DNA of 64,000 bases from Parahoeflea halophila (GTDB lineage: Bacteria; Pseudomonadota; Alphaproteobacteria; Rhizobiales; Rhizobiaceae), in NCBI RefSeq assembly GCF_900220985.1, contig NZ_OCPC01000003.1, positions 310,001 to 374,000 on the forward strand. The letters are read 5' to 3'. This document shows, piece after piece, positions 34,411 to 43,763 of the stretch (position 1 is the first letter of the stretch; each line of letters opens with the position of its first letter). The notes under the pieces were generated by a model. That model ran no database searches. It was not told where the DNA came from and saw only the letters and a list, made by a program, of their open reading frames with translations. The position numbers were made by a program, and so were the translations under genes.

Positions 34411-37400
34411 TCAGCCGTCCGGCGTTATCAGCCGGCGGATCGGGTCGTCGACACCCGGAAGATCCTCGAACTGAAACTCGCGCATGTCGAAATCCGGTAG
34501 ATCGTCGGCTATGGCGGAGGGTGGGTCAGCCGGCGGTTGCGGCAAGGGCCGGCGTTCGACTGCGCCCGACCCTGCCGAACCTTGCTGCCGGGCCGCCTCT
34601 TCAGCCGCACGCTGGGCGGCAGCCCTTGCTTCCCGCTCGCGCTCAGCCTGTTCTTTCTCGAGCCGCCTTTGCTCCTCGGCGGCACGTCGAGCAGCCTCTT
34701 CTGCCTGGCGGTCGCGCTCAGCCTGTTCTTCGGCCAGGCGTCTTTGCTCCTCTGCCGCAATGCGTTCGGCCTCTTCTGCGGCCAGGCGCGCGGCCTCTTC
34801 AGCCGCGATACGGGCTGCTTCTGCGGCCTCGCGCTGCTCCGCGCGCTCTTTCAGCAGGGCGATTTCCCGCCGCAGCCGCTGTTTTTCGACGACCCCCGCC
34901 TGAAGCAGTTCCACGTTGCGGCGCTCACGCTCAAAGGCGCGCATCGACAGATAATTGGTCATCTGTGCGGCATCAATCGAAACTGTTGGATCAACGAGAA
35001 GTCCACCGAAGCTAAAGACCACCGAAGGATCGCCGCCGGCAACAGCCTCGACGCCGGGCTCGAAGCCCAGGCGCCAGTCTGCCTCAAGCCGCAGGCCGAC
35101 CAGATCGACGCGGGCATCACCCGACAGCTCGGCATCCTGATCGGTAAATCCGCTGTTGGTAAAGCGCATCACGCCCCCGGTGAGTGTAAAGGGAAGCTGC
35201 AGCGTTTCCGCCTTCATTTCACCGCCGGCCATCAGCCGGTCGACCATTCCGGCTACGGCACTGGTCTCGATTTCGAAGCCTTCACGGTCGGCCGAACCAA
35301 GAATGCGGCCAAAGCCGGCGGGATCCAGCCCATCGATGACAAGATCGGTCGCCGTCAGCTGGCCACCGCCGGCAAGCGAGGCGATGAGCTCGCGCATGGA
35401 TTTGCCGGTTCCCTCGATGCTCGCGCTCGCTCCGGCTGTCCCGGAAAAGATGGATCCACCGCGCAGCGTCTTTTCAAGCGCTGCGAGACCGGCTCCCTCC
35501 ACCTCGATTCTCGCGGACAGGAACACCGATCCATTGGCATTGCTCAGCGACAATCGCCCGCCCAGGCGGCCTCCGAACCAGTCGGCTTGTGCATTCTCCA
35601 GAGCCATCAGCCCGGTCGCGGTCGACAGGTCGGCCTTGAGGTTCTGCGCCACCCCACCGCGTCCAAGGTCAATCCGTCCGGCTTCGAGCGCGATCTGCAT
35701 TTCCGGCTGGCCGGGAGACGGCGGCAAAAATGGCTGATCGTTCCAGGCCGCGCCATCAGAGCTGAAAAGCTGTGGCCCTAGCGCCAGCTCACCCAACCAG
35801 TCGAGATCGGCATGGTCGATCAGCAGATTGCCTTCGGCGGACAGGACCGAGGCCGCGCGATCAAATTTCAGCTCGCCCGAAAAGGCATTGTCTTCGGCCT
35901 TGCCGGCGATGGAAGACAGCTCGGCTGTTGTCTCCTCGAGCGCAAGCTTCGCGCTCATAGAGAACGGCAAGCCCGCACCGGCCTGCGGGATGGTATGGCC
36001 GGACATGATGATCAGCGGCTCGATATCGGTGCTTTCGACTTCCAGATCGAAACGGCCGGTGACCGGTTCGGAGGCCGGGACAGCGGCGTTGCCCTCGAGC
36101 CGGATCCGGGTTCCCGCCGCGGTCAGCTGCAGCTCGATGCCGAGCTCGTCGTCATTGGCTCCGCCGGAGGCCCCCAGTTCGAGAGATGCCGGCCCCTCAC
36201 CTTCCAACGGCAATACGCTCAATCCCAACTGCTCAAGTATTTGATAGGCTTCCGGATTGTCAGCCTTCAGCGTCATCGTGCGCGGTCCGTCGCCGCCGGG
36301 CGTCAGGCCGGTTCCCAGTGCGGTGGCCGTGAAACTGGATCCACCCGTCACACCGCTGAGGCTCAGCGAGGGACCGGCATCGGGATCGAGCGTCAGTTGC
36401 AGGTCGGCGCTCAGATCGTCAAAGGCGGCACTGTTGGCGCCAAGCCGGCGGATGAGCTGGTGGCCGCCACTGAGCTGTTCGGCCAGGGCAAACAGGCCTG
36501 CAGCCGATTGCGCGGCGAAACCACCGCTGATTTGCCCCCTCGGAGCGGCGAACGAACCTGCCAGCGAGCCGGTAAACTCGCCCGATGCGCCACCGAAATC
36601 GGCAAATTTCAGGCGCTCGATGGTCAACTCTCGGTCACGCCAGAACATCGAGGTGTCCAACCCCTTCAGACTGTAATCCCCAAGGGTGAAGATGTCGGCG
36701 GTAATGCGGGTGGCAAGGTTGTATTCTTCGAGAGGCTGGAGCGAATTGCCCTGCCCCTGTGCAAGCAGCACCAATGCCTGGACGGCATCGACATCGAACC
36801 TGTCACCCGCCAGTTCAACCGATAGCGCTGGCGTTCCGGCCTCCGGTGTCTGACGTTCCAGACGTCCCCTGAGAATGGCCGGTCCGACCGCGACCTCGAG
36901 CGCCTCGAACCGCTGCAGGGCGGATGACAGGCTGACATCGGCGGAAAAGCCCGCTGCACCCAGGCGCCGGATCACAGGATCGACCTCACCGACCAGCCAG
37001 TTGGCCAGACCCGAGGGCTGGGTCGATGCCACAGTCAGGCGGCCGTCGAAGCTGGCGTCGCTGCCAGAGACCAGACGACCGCGGGCCTCCACCGTCGTGC
37101 GTCCCGGCAGGTTTGCCGAAAAGCTGTCGACCTGCCAGGCGTTGCCATCAGGCCGGGCCTCCAGCTTGATTTCCCGGAGCGTGGTGTCGCCAGCAACAAT
37201 GGCCGGCAGGTTGAGCGAGACGCGGCCGGGCAGCGGTGGCGGCGGCAGCCGGTCGATGATCTCGTTGACCATGGCCAGCCGCTCTCCAAGCGGCACGGCG
37301 GCAACAGCTTCTTCCGGAGCGCTTTCCTCGCCTGCAAGCCGGTCCATGTCGATCTGCTGACCATCGGCCAGAAGCAGGAAATCCGGATCGGGACCAGTGT

Positions 37401-38244
37401 CGATGGCAGCTTGCCCGGTGACGATGTAGGGGTCGGCGGAAAGGCCGATTTCGGCGCGCCATTCCTTGATCGACAGCCGCTCGTTGGTGGCGGCGAAATC
37501 GCCCTTGGCGACAACCAGCGGCTTTGCGTCTGCGGCAGCACCCGGTGCTGTATCGGAGAGTGCCGTGAAGGTGAAGAGGCCGTCATATAGCGGCTTGTTG
37601 TTCTCGATCCTGGCTTCGCCCTCGGTCTCCAGCAGCACCGGCCACTCATCCGGCACGATCCTGAGGCGCATGCGGATCGAACCATTGTCCTGGGCAATCC
37701 CGGTGGACAGCGACAGACCGCCCCGCTGACCCGCGATTTCTCCTTCGGCCTCGACAAGCCACGGGCCGGAGAGCGATTTGGCCGAGACGAGCGCATTGAT
37801 GTCCCTTGCACGATGGGTGCGGTCGTTCTGATCATCAATGATGGTGATGTCGGCATTGCTGATGGTCACGCGTTCAAGCACCACGAGATCGCCGGGCGGA
37901 GTCGGCTTGCGCTTGAGTGCCCAATCAAGCCGGCCGTCTTCAAGCACCCGCACCACGGCCTTGGGGGCCTCGACCCGCATGTCGAAGATCAGAACCTCAC
38001 CGGAGAGGAACGGTGCCAGTTCCGCATCCATCGAAAACCGGCTGATTGTCATGGAAGGCTGAGCCTCGTCGCCGACCACGACATCGGAAAAGCTCACCGA
38101 CGGAAACGGAACCAGCCGGGCATCGGCATCGCCGCGCACCTTGACCGGCTGGCGGATGATGCGGCTTGCCTCGGCTTCGAATGCTGTCCGGTAACTGCTC
38201 CAGTCGATGAAATAGGGAGCAATCAGCGCTGCAAACAGCGCCAT
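34411..38244 (-). CDS. Giant AsmA-family envelope protein
   Basis: A 1277-residue AsmA-like protein: inner-membrane anchor at the N-terminus (ALFAALIAPYFIDW), an AsmA domain (about 10-250, with WSSYRTAFEAEASRIIRQPVKVRG), a long repeat-poor beta-rich groove region typical of bridge-like lipid transfer proteins, and near 1070-1150 the AsmA_2 end (GGGQLTATDLVIDGLDPAGFGRIL). From about 1140 a strongly charged Ala/Glu/Arg coiled coil (about 100 residues) precedes a Pro-rich tail; this tail is uncommon. AsmA proteins are thought to carry phospholipids to the outer membrane. The ATG at 38244 would leave an 11-residue anchor; the frame continues upstream to a CTG at 38283 with GGAGGA seven bases before, which restores a full anchor and is my preferred start. 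Confidence 0.88.
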   Translation of the reverse strand: MALFAALIAPYFIDWSSYRTAFEAEASRIIRQPVKVRGDADARLVPFPSVSFSDVVVGDEAQPSMTISRFSMDAELAPFLSGEVLIFDMRVEAPKAVVRVLEDGRLDWALKRKPTPPGDLVVLERVTISNADITIIDDQNDRTHRARDINALVSAKSLSGPWLVEAEGEIAGQRGGLSLSTGIAQDNGSIRMRLRIVPDEWPVLLETEGEARIENNKPLYDGLFTFTALSDTAPGAAADAKPLVVAKGDFAATNERLSIKEWRAEIGLSADPYIVTGQAAIDTGPDPDFLLLADGQQIDMDRLAGEESAPEEAVAAVPLGERLAMVNEIIDRLPPPPLPGRVSLNLPAIVAGDTTLREIKLEARPDGNAWQVDSFSANLPGRTTVEARGRLVSGSDASFDGRLTVASTQPSGLANWLVGEVDPVIRRLGAAGFSADVSLSSALQRFEALEVAVGPAILRGRLERQTPEAGTPALSVELAGDRFDVDAVQALVLLAQGQGNSLQPLEEYNLATRITADIFTLGDYSLKGLDTSMFWRDRELTIERLKFADFGGASGEFTGSLAGSFAAPRGQISGGFAAQSAAGLFALAEQLSGGHQLIRRLGANSAAFDDLSADLQLTLDPDAGPSLSLSGVTGGSSFTATALGTGLTPGGDGPRTMTLKADNPEAYQILEQLGLSVLPLEGEGPASLELGASGGANDDELGIELQLTAAGTRIRLEGNAAVPASEPVTGRFDLEVESTDIEPLIIMSGHTIPQAGAGLPFSMSAKLALEETTAELSSIAGKAEDNAFSGELKFDRAASVLSAEGNLLIDHADLDWLGELALGPQLFSSDGAAWNDQPFLPPSPGQPEMQIALEAGRIDLGRGGVAQNLKADLSTATGLMALENAQADWFGGRLGGRLSLSNANGSVFLSARIEVEGAGLAALEKTLRGGSIFSGTAGASASIEGTGKSMRELIASLAGGGQLTATDLVIDGLDPAGFGRILGSADREGFEIETSAVAGMVDRLMAGGEMKAETLQLPFTLTGGVMRFTNSGFTDQDAELSGDARVDLVGLRLEADWRLGFEPGVEAVAGGDPSVVFSFGGLLVDPTVSIDAAQMTNYLSMRAFERERRNVELLQAGVVEKQRLRREIALLKERAEQREAAEAARIAAEEAARLAAEEAERIAAEEQRRLAEEQAERDRQAEEAARRAAEEQRRLEKEQAEREREARAAAQRAAEEAARQQGSAGSGAVERRPLPQPPADPPSAIADDLPDFDMREFQFEDLPGVDDPIRRLITPDG

Positions 38245-38327
38245 GACCAGCAGACCGCCAATGGCGACGAACAGACGAACCAGTTCTCAATCCTCCAGTG
38301 CGGCCGGGATTTGCGAGTGTGAATATG

Positions 38328-39743
38328 TCATGATTCGAACGAAAACAGTTTGCCCGGGTTCATGATGTTCATGGGATCAAGCGCCTGTTTGATCTGGCGC
38401 ATCATCGAAACGCCCTCGCCCATTTCGAGCGCAAGATAGGGCCGCTTGCCCTGACCTATACCATGTTCACCGGTGCAGGTTCCATCCATCGCCAACGCGC
38501 GGGCATTGAGCCGCTCGACGAAATCTTCCGCGGCGGCGACCTCAGCGGAAACATCGGGATCCAGCAGTATCAACACATGGAAATTGCCATCGCCGGCATG
38601 GCCAACGATCGGCGCGATCAACCCGTTCGCCGCGATGTCCTCCTGGGTTTGCACGACACACTCGGCCAGCCGCGAGATCGGCACACAGACGTCGGTGGAG
38701 ATTCCCTTGGCGCCGGGCCTGAGCTGCAGCGAGGCCCAGTAGGCGTTATGGCGCGCCTTCCACAGCTCGCTGCGCTGTTCGGGGTTGGTGGTCCAGAGAA
38801 ATTCGCCGCCGCCGCATTCGGTGGCGATCTCGGCAAACAGTGCCGCCTGTTCGGCCACGCCGGCCTCGGTTCCGTGGAACTCGAGAAACAGCGACGGGCT
38901 TTCGGGATTGTCGAGCTTCGAATAGGCGTTGCAGGCTTTCATCTGCAGCGCGTCGAGCAGTTCGATGCGGGCGACGGGAATGCCCATCTGGATGGTCATG
39001 ATCACCGCGTTGCACGCTGCCTCGACGCTCGGGAACGGGCAGACACCACCGGAAATGGCCTGGGGAATTCCCTGGAGCTTGAGGGTCACAGAGGTGATTA
39101 CCCCGAGCGTGCCCTCGGCACCGACGAACAGGCGCGTGAGATCGTAGCCGGCGGAGGATTTGCGGGCGCGGCGGGCTGTGCGGATTTCTTCGCCAGACGC
39201 AGTAACGGCGGTGACGGCGATTACGTTGTCGCGCATGGTGCCGTAGCGCACGGCATTGGTGCCGGAGGCACGGGTCGACGTCATGCCGCCGATCGAGGCA
39301 TTGGCGCCCGGGTCGATGGGAAAGAAAAGCCCGGTGTCGCGCAGATAGGTGTTGAGCTGCTCGCGGGTGACGCCAGGTTCAACGGTGCAGTCGAGATCCT
39401 CCGAGTTGACTTCGAGCACCTTGTCCATGCGCGACATGTCGATGGAAATGCCGCCACTGGGCGCGTTGACCTGACCTTCCAGCGAGGACCCCGTCCCGAA
39501 CGGGATGACGGGGACACGGTGATCGGCACAGGCCCGCACGATCAGCTTGACCTCGTCCGCCGAACCCGGGAAGACCACCGCATCGGGCAACTGGCCCGGG
39601 ATGTAGGTGGCCGTGTGGGCATGCTGCGCGCGAATCGCTTCACCGGTCTGCAATTTCTCGCCAAAACGCTGGCGCAGGACACCAATGACCGCGGCAATGC
39701 CGTCTTCATTGCGGATACCCGGTTCGATGTCACTCAGACCCAT
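38328..39743 (-). CDS. FAD-linked D-lactate dehydrogenase/glycolate oxidase family protein
   Basis: A 471-residue FAD oxidoreductase of the GlcD/LDHD type. The PCMH FAD domain carries VIPFGTGSSLEGQVNAPSGGISIDMSRMDKVLEVN (about 77-110) and IDPGANASIGGMTSTRASGTNAVRYGTMRDNV (about 140-170); the C-terminal cap ends with GTCTGEHGIGQGKRPYL and ALDPMNIMNPGKLF, the catalytic HG-containing motif. It oxidises a D-2-hydroxy acid, most likely D-lactate, passing electrons to cytochrome or quinone. The start at 39743 (MGLSDIEPGIRN) fits relatives; an open frame continues to 40388 but runs through the divergent thioesterase gene. Confidence 0.88.
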   Translation of the reverse strand: MGLSDIEPGIRNEDGIAAVIGVLRQRFGEKLQTGEAIRAQHAHTATYIPGQLPDAVVFPGSADEVKLIVRACADHRVPVIPFGTGSSLEGQVNAPSGGISIDMSRMDKVLEVNSEDLDCTVEPGVTREQLNTYLRDTGLFFPIDPGANASIGGMTSTRASGTNAVRYGTMRDNVIAVTAVTASGEEIRTARRARKSSAGYDLTRLFVGAEGTLGVITSVTLKLQGIPQAISGGVCPFPSVEAACNAVIMTIQMGIPVARIELLDALQMKACNAYSKLDNPESPSLFLEFHGTEAGVAEQAALFAEIATECGGGEFLWTTNPEQRSELWKARHNAYWASLQLRPGAKGISTDVCVPISRLAECVVQTQEDIAANGLIAPIVGHAGDGNFHVLILLDPDVSAEVAAAEDFVERLNARALAMDGTCTGEHGIGQGKRPYLALEMGEGVSMMRQIKQALDPMNIMNPGKLFSFES

Positions 39744-39863
39744 GCGATTTGCTCCGTTCGCTCGTATCCACGCCAAAAGTGTCACAAGCTTGCTGCAACG
39801 GCGTGATGAGGTAATGTGCAAACTGAAGCGCTCTTGTCCAGTGTGGGCAGCGCCGCAGAACAA

Positions 39864-39887
39864 CAATAGTGGCCAGCGACCACTGTT
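39864..39887. promoter_or_regulatory. Candidate operator between divergent oxidase and thioesterase genes
   Basis: AGTGGCCAGCGACCACT (39868-39884) is an inverted repeat with arms AGTGGyC/GrCCACT, extended by AACA...GTT flanks. It sits 15-35 bases before the thioesterase ATG in the divergent spacer. The cognate regulator is unknown. Confidence 0.4.
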
Positions 39888-39902
39888 AGTAAGGGAGAAG
39901 CC

Positions 39903-40400
39903 ATGTTGTTTGATGCTCCGGTGATCGCGCCCGCGCGCGGACTGGATCCGGCCTGGCTCGATTACAACGGCCATCTGAACATGGCCTATTACCATGTGCT
40001 GTTCGACAAGGCGGTCGATCAGGTGTTCGACCAATTGGGATGCGGACCGGGCTATCTCGCTGCGCGCAACATGAGCTTCTTCACCGCTGAAACCCATGTC
40101 TGCTATGTCCGAGAGCTCAAGCCCGACGCAATCGTCAGCGCGAGCACCCAGCTCATCGATTACGACAGCAAGCGGATCCAGCTGTTTCAGGAGCTCAGGC
40201 ATGCTGACGGATGGCTCTCGGCCACCTGCGAAAGCATGCTGCTGCATATCGACATGAACGGCCCAAGGGCCATACCCATGCCGGACGAGATCCTGGCCAC
40301 CGTTGCCCGCATGGCCGAGGCTCACAAGCACCTGCCCCGGCCCGAGCGCGCTGGGCGCTCGATCGGCATCCCGCGACGCCAAGCCCAAGGGCCAGACTGA
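39903..40400 (+). CDS. Hotdog-fold acyl-CoA thioesterase
   Basis: A 165-residue 4HBT-family enzyme with the active-site helix DYNGHLNMAYYHVLFDKAVDQVF (about residues 20-43). FFTAETHVCYVRELKPDAIV and CESMLLHIDMNGPRA are typical of thioesterases linked to carnitine/betaine-CoA metabolism, a relation I infer only from the sequence feel. Ribosome-binding site AAGGGAG. The ClC channel gene begins three bases after its stop codon, so they are co-transcribed. Confidence 0.85.
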   Translation: MLFDAPVIAPARGLDPAWLDYNGHLNMAYYHVLFDKAVDQVFDQLGCGPGYLAARNMSFFTAETHVCYVRELKPDAIVSASTQLIDYDSKRIQLFQELRHADGWLSATCESMLLHIDMNGPRAIPMPDEILATVARMAEAHKHLPRPERAGRSIGIPRRQAQGPD

Positions 40401-40403
40401 TCC

Positions 40404-42041
40404 ATGCTGCTTGATATTCTACGCGCGATGCCGGGACGTATCCGAAGCTGGGTGCTCCCCAACATCCGGGCCTTCATCGAGCACCGGCAGCCGGTCATCT
40501 GGCTGTTGTCGCTGATCATCGGGCTCTCGGTTGCCTGGGCGGCGATCGGGTTCCGGCAACTGATCGGCATTGTACAGCTCTACTGGCTCGGTGACACTTC
40601 GGAACAGGTGCTGACAGCGGCAAGCCGCGCACCCTGGTACATGATCATCGCCGGGCCGACCCTTGGCGGTGTCGTGGTCGGGATCCTGATTTCGCGCTTC
40701 ATTCCCTCGCGGCGGACGAGCGGCGTTGCCGATGTGATCGAGGCGCGGGCGCTGACCGGGCGCCGGCTCAGCCTGCGCGAGGGCATCATGAGCGCCGTGA
40801 CCACCGCAATCTCGCTCGGCGCCGGCGGCAGCGCTGGCCGTGAGGGGCCGGTGATCCATCTCGGCGCCACGCTGGCAAGTGCCGTGGGTGACCGGCTGAA
40901 CCTGCCGGACTATGCCCGCCGCACCCTGCTTGCGGCCGGTGTCGCCTCGGCGATCTCGGCAAGCTTCAATGCGCCGATCGCTGGCGTGCTGTTTGCCCAT
41001 GAAGTGATCCTGGGCCACTACGCCTCGCGCTCGTTCGTTCCGATCGTCATTTCGTCGGCGGCCGGCGCAATCGTGTCACGGCTCTGGTTTGGCGACGCGG
41101 CGGCCTTCATCGTGCCGGTCTACCAGATCACCTCCTACTGGGAGTTTCCTGCCTTTGCGCTGCTCGGCGTCGTCTGCGCCTTCGTGGCGGCTTCGTTCCA
41201 ATTTGCACTGCTGTCGGCGGAGTATCTGGCGCGGCGCACACCGATTCCCATCTGGGCGCTGCCGATCTGCGGCGGCTTCGCGGTCGGGCTGATGGCCATC
41301 GCCTTTCCGCATATTCTGGGCGTCGGCTACGAGGCTACCGACCTGGCGCTATGGGGCCAGTTGTCGCTGGGGCTGATGCTGACGCTGATCGTGGTGAAGA
41401 CACTGGCCACCGCCATCACCCTGTCGTCCCGGTTTGGCGGCGGGGTGTTTTCCCCCTCGCTCTATCTCGGCGCCATGACCGGCGGGGCTTTCGGCATCAT
41501 CGCCGCAGGCGTCTTCCCAGAACTGGCATCGAGCCAGGCACTCTACTCGATCCTTGGCATGGGGGCTGTGGCAGGCGCTGTGCTTGGCGCGCCGATTTCA
41601 ACCACGGTGATCGTGTTTGAACTGACGGGCGGCTACGCGCTGTCAATCGCGCTTCTCCTGACCGTCGCCATCGCCCATGGCGCCAACCTGGCGCTGCATG
41701 GACACTCTTATTTCCAGTGGCAGCTGGAGATGCGCGGACTGTTTCTCAAGGACGGGCCGCACCGCAGTGAATTGCGCAATGCACGAGTGATGGATTTCAT
41801 GACGTTGCCGGGCGATAACACAGAGGCGGAGTATTATGATCCGGAATCCGAGGTTCCCTCGCTTAAAGCCAGGGACACGCTGGAGACCGCGCTGCGGGTA
41901 TTCGACTCCAGCGGCCACAAGCGGTTGCCGGTGATTGCCGATGACGAAAAGAGGCGGATTGTCGGCTGGGCCGAGCAGGTCAAGGCGGTCAGTCATTTCA
42001 ACCGCCGCCTGATCGCCGCCAGCGAGGAAGAGCACCGGTAG
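40404..42041 (+). CDS. ClC-family chloride channel/transporter with C-terminal CBS region
   Basis: A 545-residue membrane protein. The gating-glutamate motif is GSAGREGPVIHLG (about 152), the second selectivity segment is RFGGGVFSPSLYLGAMTGGAFG (about 343) and the last is ISTTVIVFELTGGY. The first segment, GSGIP in CLC-ec1, reads TSGVADV here. After about 440 a cytoplasmic region carries a degenerate first CBS and a clearer second (LETALRVFDSSGHKRLPVIADDEKRRIVGW). Either a Cl- channel or a H+/Cl- (or fluoride-insensitive) antiporter. Coupled to the thioesterase upstream. Confidence 0.92.
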   Translation: MLLDILRAMPGRIRSWVLPNIRAFIEHRQPVIWLLSLIIGLSVAWAAIGFRQLIGIVQLYWLGDTSEQVLTAASRAPWYMIIAGPTLGGVVVGILISRFIPSRRTSGVADVIEARALTGRRLSLREGIMSAVTTAISLGAGGSAGREGPVIHLGATLASAVGDRLNLPDYARRTLLAAGVASAISASFNAPIAGVLFAHEVILGHYASRSFVPIVISSAAGAIVSRLWFGDAAAFIVPVYQITSYWEFPAFALLGVVCAFVAASFQFALLSAEYLARRTPIPIWALPICGGFAVGLMAIAFPHILGVGYEATDLALWGQLSLGLMLTLIVVKTLATAITLSSRFGGGVFSPSLYLGAMTGGAFGIIAAGVFPELASSQALYSILGMGAVAGAVLGAPISTTVIVFELTGGYALSIALLLTVAIAHGANLALHGHSYFQWQLEMRGLFLKDGPHRSELRNARVMDFMTLPGDNTEAEYYDPESEVPSLKARDTLETALRVFDSSGHKRLPVIADDEKRRIVGWAEQVKAVSHFNRRLIAASEEEHR

Positions 42042-42078
42042 ACGCCGCACACAAAACCCGACAGGACAAAGGTCTCAA

Positions 42079-42333
42079 ATGAATCCAATCAGCTTCACCC
42101 GCGAGGAAACCAAGGCCATGGCCAGCGAATTACAGGAGTATTTCCGTGAGGAACTGGATTTCGACATCGGCCTGCTGCCGGCCGAGATGCTGATGCGGTT
42201 CTTCGGCGAGAAGATGGGCGCCTATTTCTACAACCGCGGCCTGTATGACGCGCAGGAGCTGATCGCCAAGCGGATGGTCAGCCTGACCGACGAGGTTTTT
42301 GCGCTGGAGCAACCGACCGGTCACCTGCGCTGA
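42079..42333 (+). CDS. DUF2164 family protein
   Basis: An 84-residue protein, ISFTREETKAMASELQEYFREELDFDIGLLPAEMLMRFFGEKMGAYFYNRGLYDAQ, matching DUF2164 (YNRGLxDA). Soluble and acidic. Thirty-seven bases after the ClC gene, so possibly the same transcript, with its own ribosome-binding site. Function unknown. Confidence 0.8.
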   Translation: MNPISFTREETKAMASELQEYFREELDFDIGLLPAEMLMRFFGEKMGAYFYNRGLYDAQELIAKRMVSLTDEVFALEQPTGHLR

Positions 42334-42445
42334 CCGGCGAGACCTTCGGCAACGCAGCTCATTCTCATGCCTTGCCAAAGGCGGCATCGGCGTTCCACCA
42401 AGATCTGCCGGCCCCTTCGTTTTGGCCCCACGATGGAGACCTGAA

Positions 42446-42862
42446 ATGCAAAACCTGGCACCAGCGCTTTCGGCTGTCGGTATCTACGCGGCGCTCAACA
42501 TGGCCATATTGTTCTGGATCGCCACCGTAACCGGAGAACTACACCGCAAACACAGAGTTCTGGTAGGCGACGGCGGGGTCATGCATCTCATCCGCATCAA
42601 CCGCGGCCATGCCAATGCGATCGAGAACATGCCGTTGTTCTTCATCATGCTGCTCACCGCTACGCTGATCGGCATGCCGGTTATCGCCGCCCATGTGCTC
42701 GGTGCTGTCTTCACCATAGGCCGCGCGCTGCACGCCTGGCACTTCATCCAGGAAGACGCGCCTGGCTGGCAGCGCGGCGGCGGTTTCGGCCTGGCGTTCC
42801 TGGCGCAGGTGGTGCTGCTGGCAGGATTGCTTGGACACGGGCTGTGGACGCTGGCGGGCTGA
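42446..42862 (+). CDS. MAPEG-family membrane protein
   Basis: A 138-residue four-helix membrane protein. The MAPEG signature is RINRGHANAIENMPLFFIMLL (about residues 52-72), and RALHAWHFIQ is the conserved third loop. Microsomal glutathione-transferase relatives conjugate glutathione to lipid peroxides or electrophiles. The start at 42446 has TGGAGACC upstream; an in-frame ATG at 42299 lies inside the DUF2164 gene and is not used. Monocistronic or end of the ClC unit. Confidence 0.85.
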   Translation: MQNLAPALSAVGIYAALNMAILFWIATVTGELHRKHRVLVGDGGVMHLIRINRGHANAIENMPLFFIMLLTATLIGMPVIAAHVLGAVFTIGRALHAWHFIQEDAPGWQRGGGFGLAFLAQVVLLAGLLGHGLWTLAG

Positions 42863-43037
42863 CACCGGCCCCGCGCGCCTGGAAAATTAGGCGTTCCAAC
42901 GTCTCGGGCCACGCGTTCATCAGGAACACGCGGCCCTCTTCCCGATAATTTGAGCAAACCCACGTATCTTTCCCGAGGTCAGCATATCAGCTTTGCTGAT
43001 GCCGGTCAGGACCGGCTCGCTCAAAAGCGCTTGCGGG

Positions 43038-43322
43038 CTATGGTTGGTGTCCGTCAGCGTCACCGTCGACGCTGCCGATGGCCCGTGCCGGCGAGGCGGT
43101 ATCGAGGGCCACCAGACTTGTGCCCCCGGCGGTATTCGACCGGTCCGGCGCGGCACTGTCCAGCTTTTGCGACATGGAGGTGAATGTGGTGTCGAATGCT
43201 TTGCCGAGCGTCTCGACGCCGGTGAAAAGCAACACGGCAAAAATCGCCGCTGTGAGGGCATATTCGATAGCTGCTGCGCCGGAATCGCAATTCACGGCGC
43301 GGGTGCAGAGTACCTTCATCAT
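43038..43322 (-). CDS. Flp/Fap-type pilin subunit, orphan
   Basis: A 94-residue protein: a short N-terminus, then NCDSGAAAIEYALTAAIFAVLLFTGVETLG, the Flp pilin core (prepilin cleavage before the hydrophobic helix, with the E five residues in). Flp pilins form tad pili for adhesion. No tad genes (cpaABCEF, prepilin peptidase) are in the window. The ~45-residue C-terminal extension rich in Ser/Asp/Ala is longer than in standard Flp (usually 50-65 residues total). Two adjacent ATGs (43322, 43319). Confidence 0.78.
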   Translation of the reverse strand: MMKVLCTRAVNCDSGAAAIEYALTAAIFAVLLFTGVETLGKAFDTTFTSMSQKLDSAAPDRSNTAGGTSLVALDTASPARAIGSVDGDADGHQP

Positions 43323-43535
43323 GGAGGTCCCTTCAAAACATTGTGCACGCTTCCGGTCTCTCATTGACCGGATCAGGGCAATCATTGGCCTGACGCGTCA
43401 CGGTTGCACAGCTCCTCTTTCAAAGCCGTTGACGCGAGTGATTAACAATGTGCCAAAACGAAACATCAGCTTTATTCCGGATCAACGCGGCTCTGTCCGG
43501 CCGGGTTTGCACGGGACGGTTGCAAGCTGAAAGGA

Positions 43536-43667
43536 TCAGCTCGCCTTGCGGCCAAGGCCCTTCAGTCTTGATGCGAGGGTCCGGAACCAGCGTTTCTGCG
43601 CAGGGCCTGGAGCCGGTGTGGCGGTGCGAGTGGCCTCGAACATGGCATTGGCGATCAAAAGCAACAT
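43536..43667 (-). CDS. Small 43-residue ORF with strong ribosome-binding site
   Basis: MLLLIANAMFEATRTATPAP leads into a basic tail (KRWFRTLASRLKGLGRKAS). AGGAG lies nine bases before the ATG. A short amphipathic/hydrophobic N-terminus followed by a cationic C-terminus is common in small membrane-associated proteins. It faces the pilin gene on the same strand and the LysR gene divergently. No family recognised; coding status is plausible, not certain. Confidence 0.5.
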   Translation of the reverse strand: MLLLIANAMFEATRTATPAPGPAQKRWFRTLASRLKGLGRKAS

Positions 43668-43763
43668 GGTCCTATCTCCTGTGCGACCTGATACTAGCCC
43701 GGCGCCTTACATGTCCAAAACGAATTCAATTGATGTTTATGATGATAATTCCTAATAAGGGTT

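Noticed and set aside
38463-39806. 447-residue frame antisense to the FAD-linked oxidase
   Set aside because: Shadow frame; the other strand has a full set of family motifs.
42896-42937. Possible terminator after the MAPEG gene
   Set aside because: The arms around GGCC...GCGGCC have two mismatches and there is no proper T-run.
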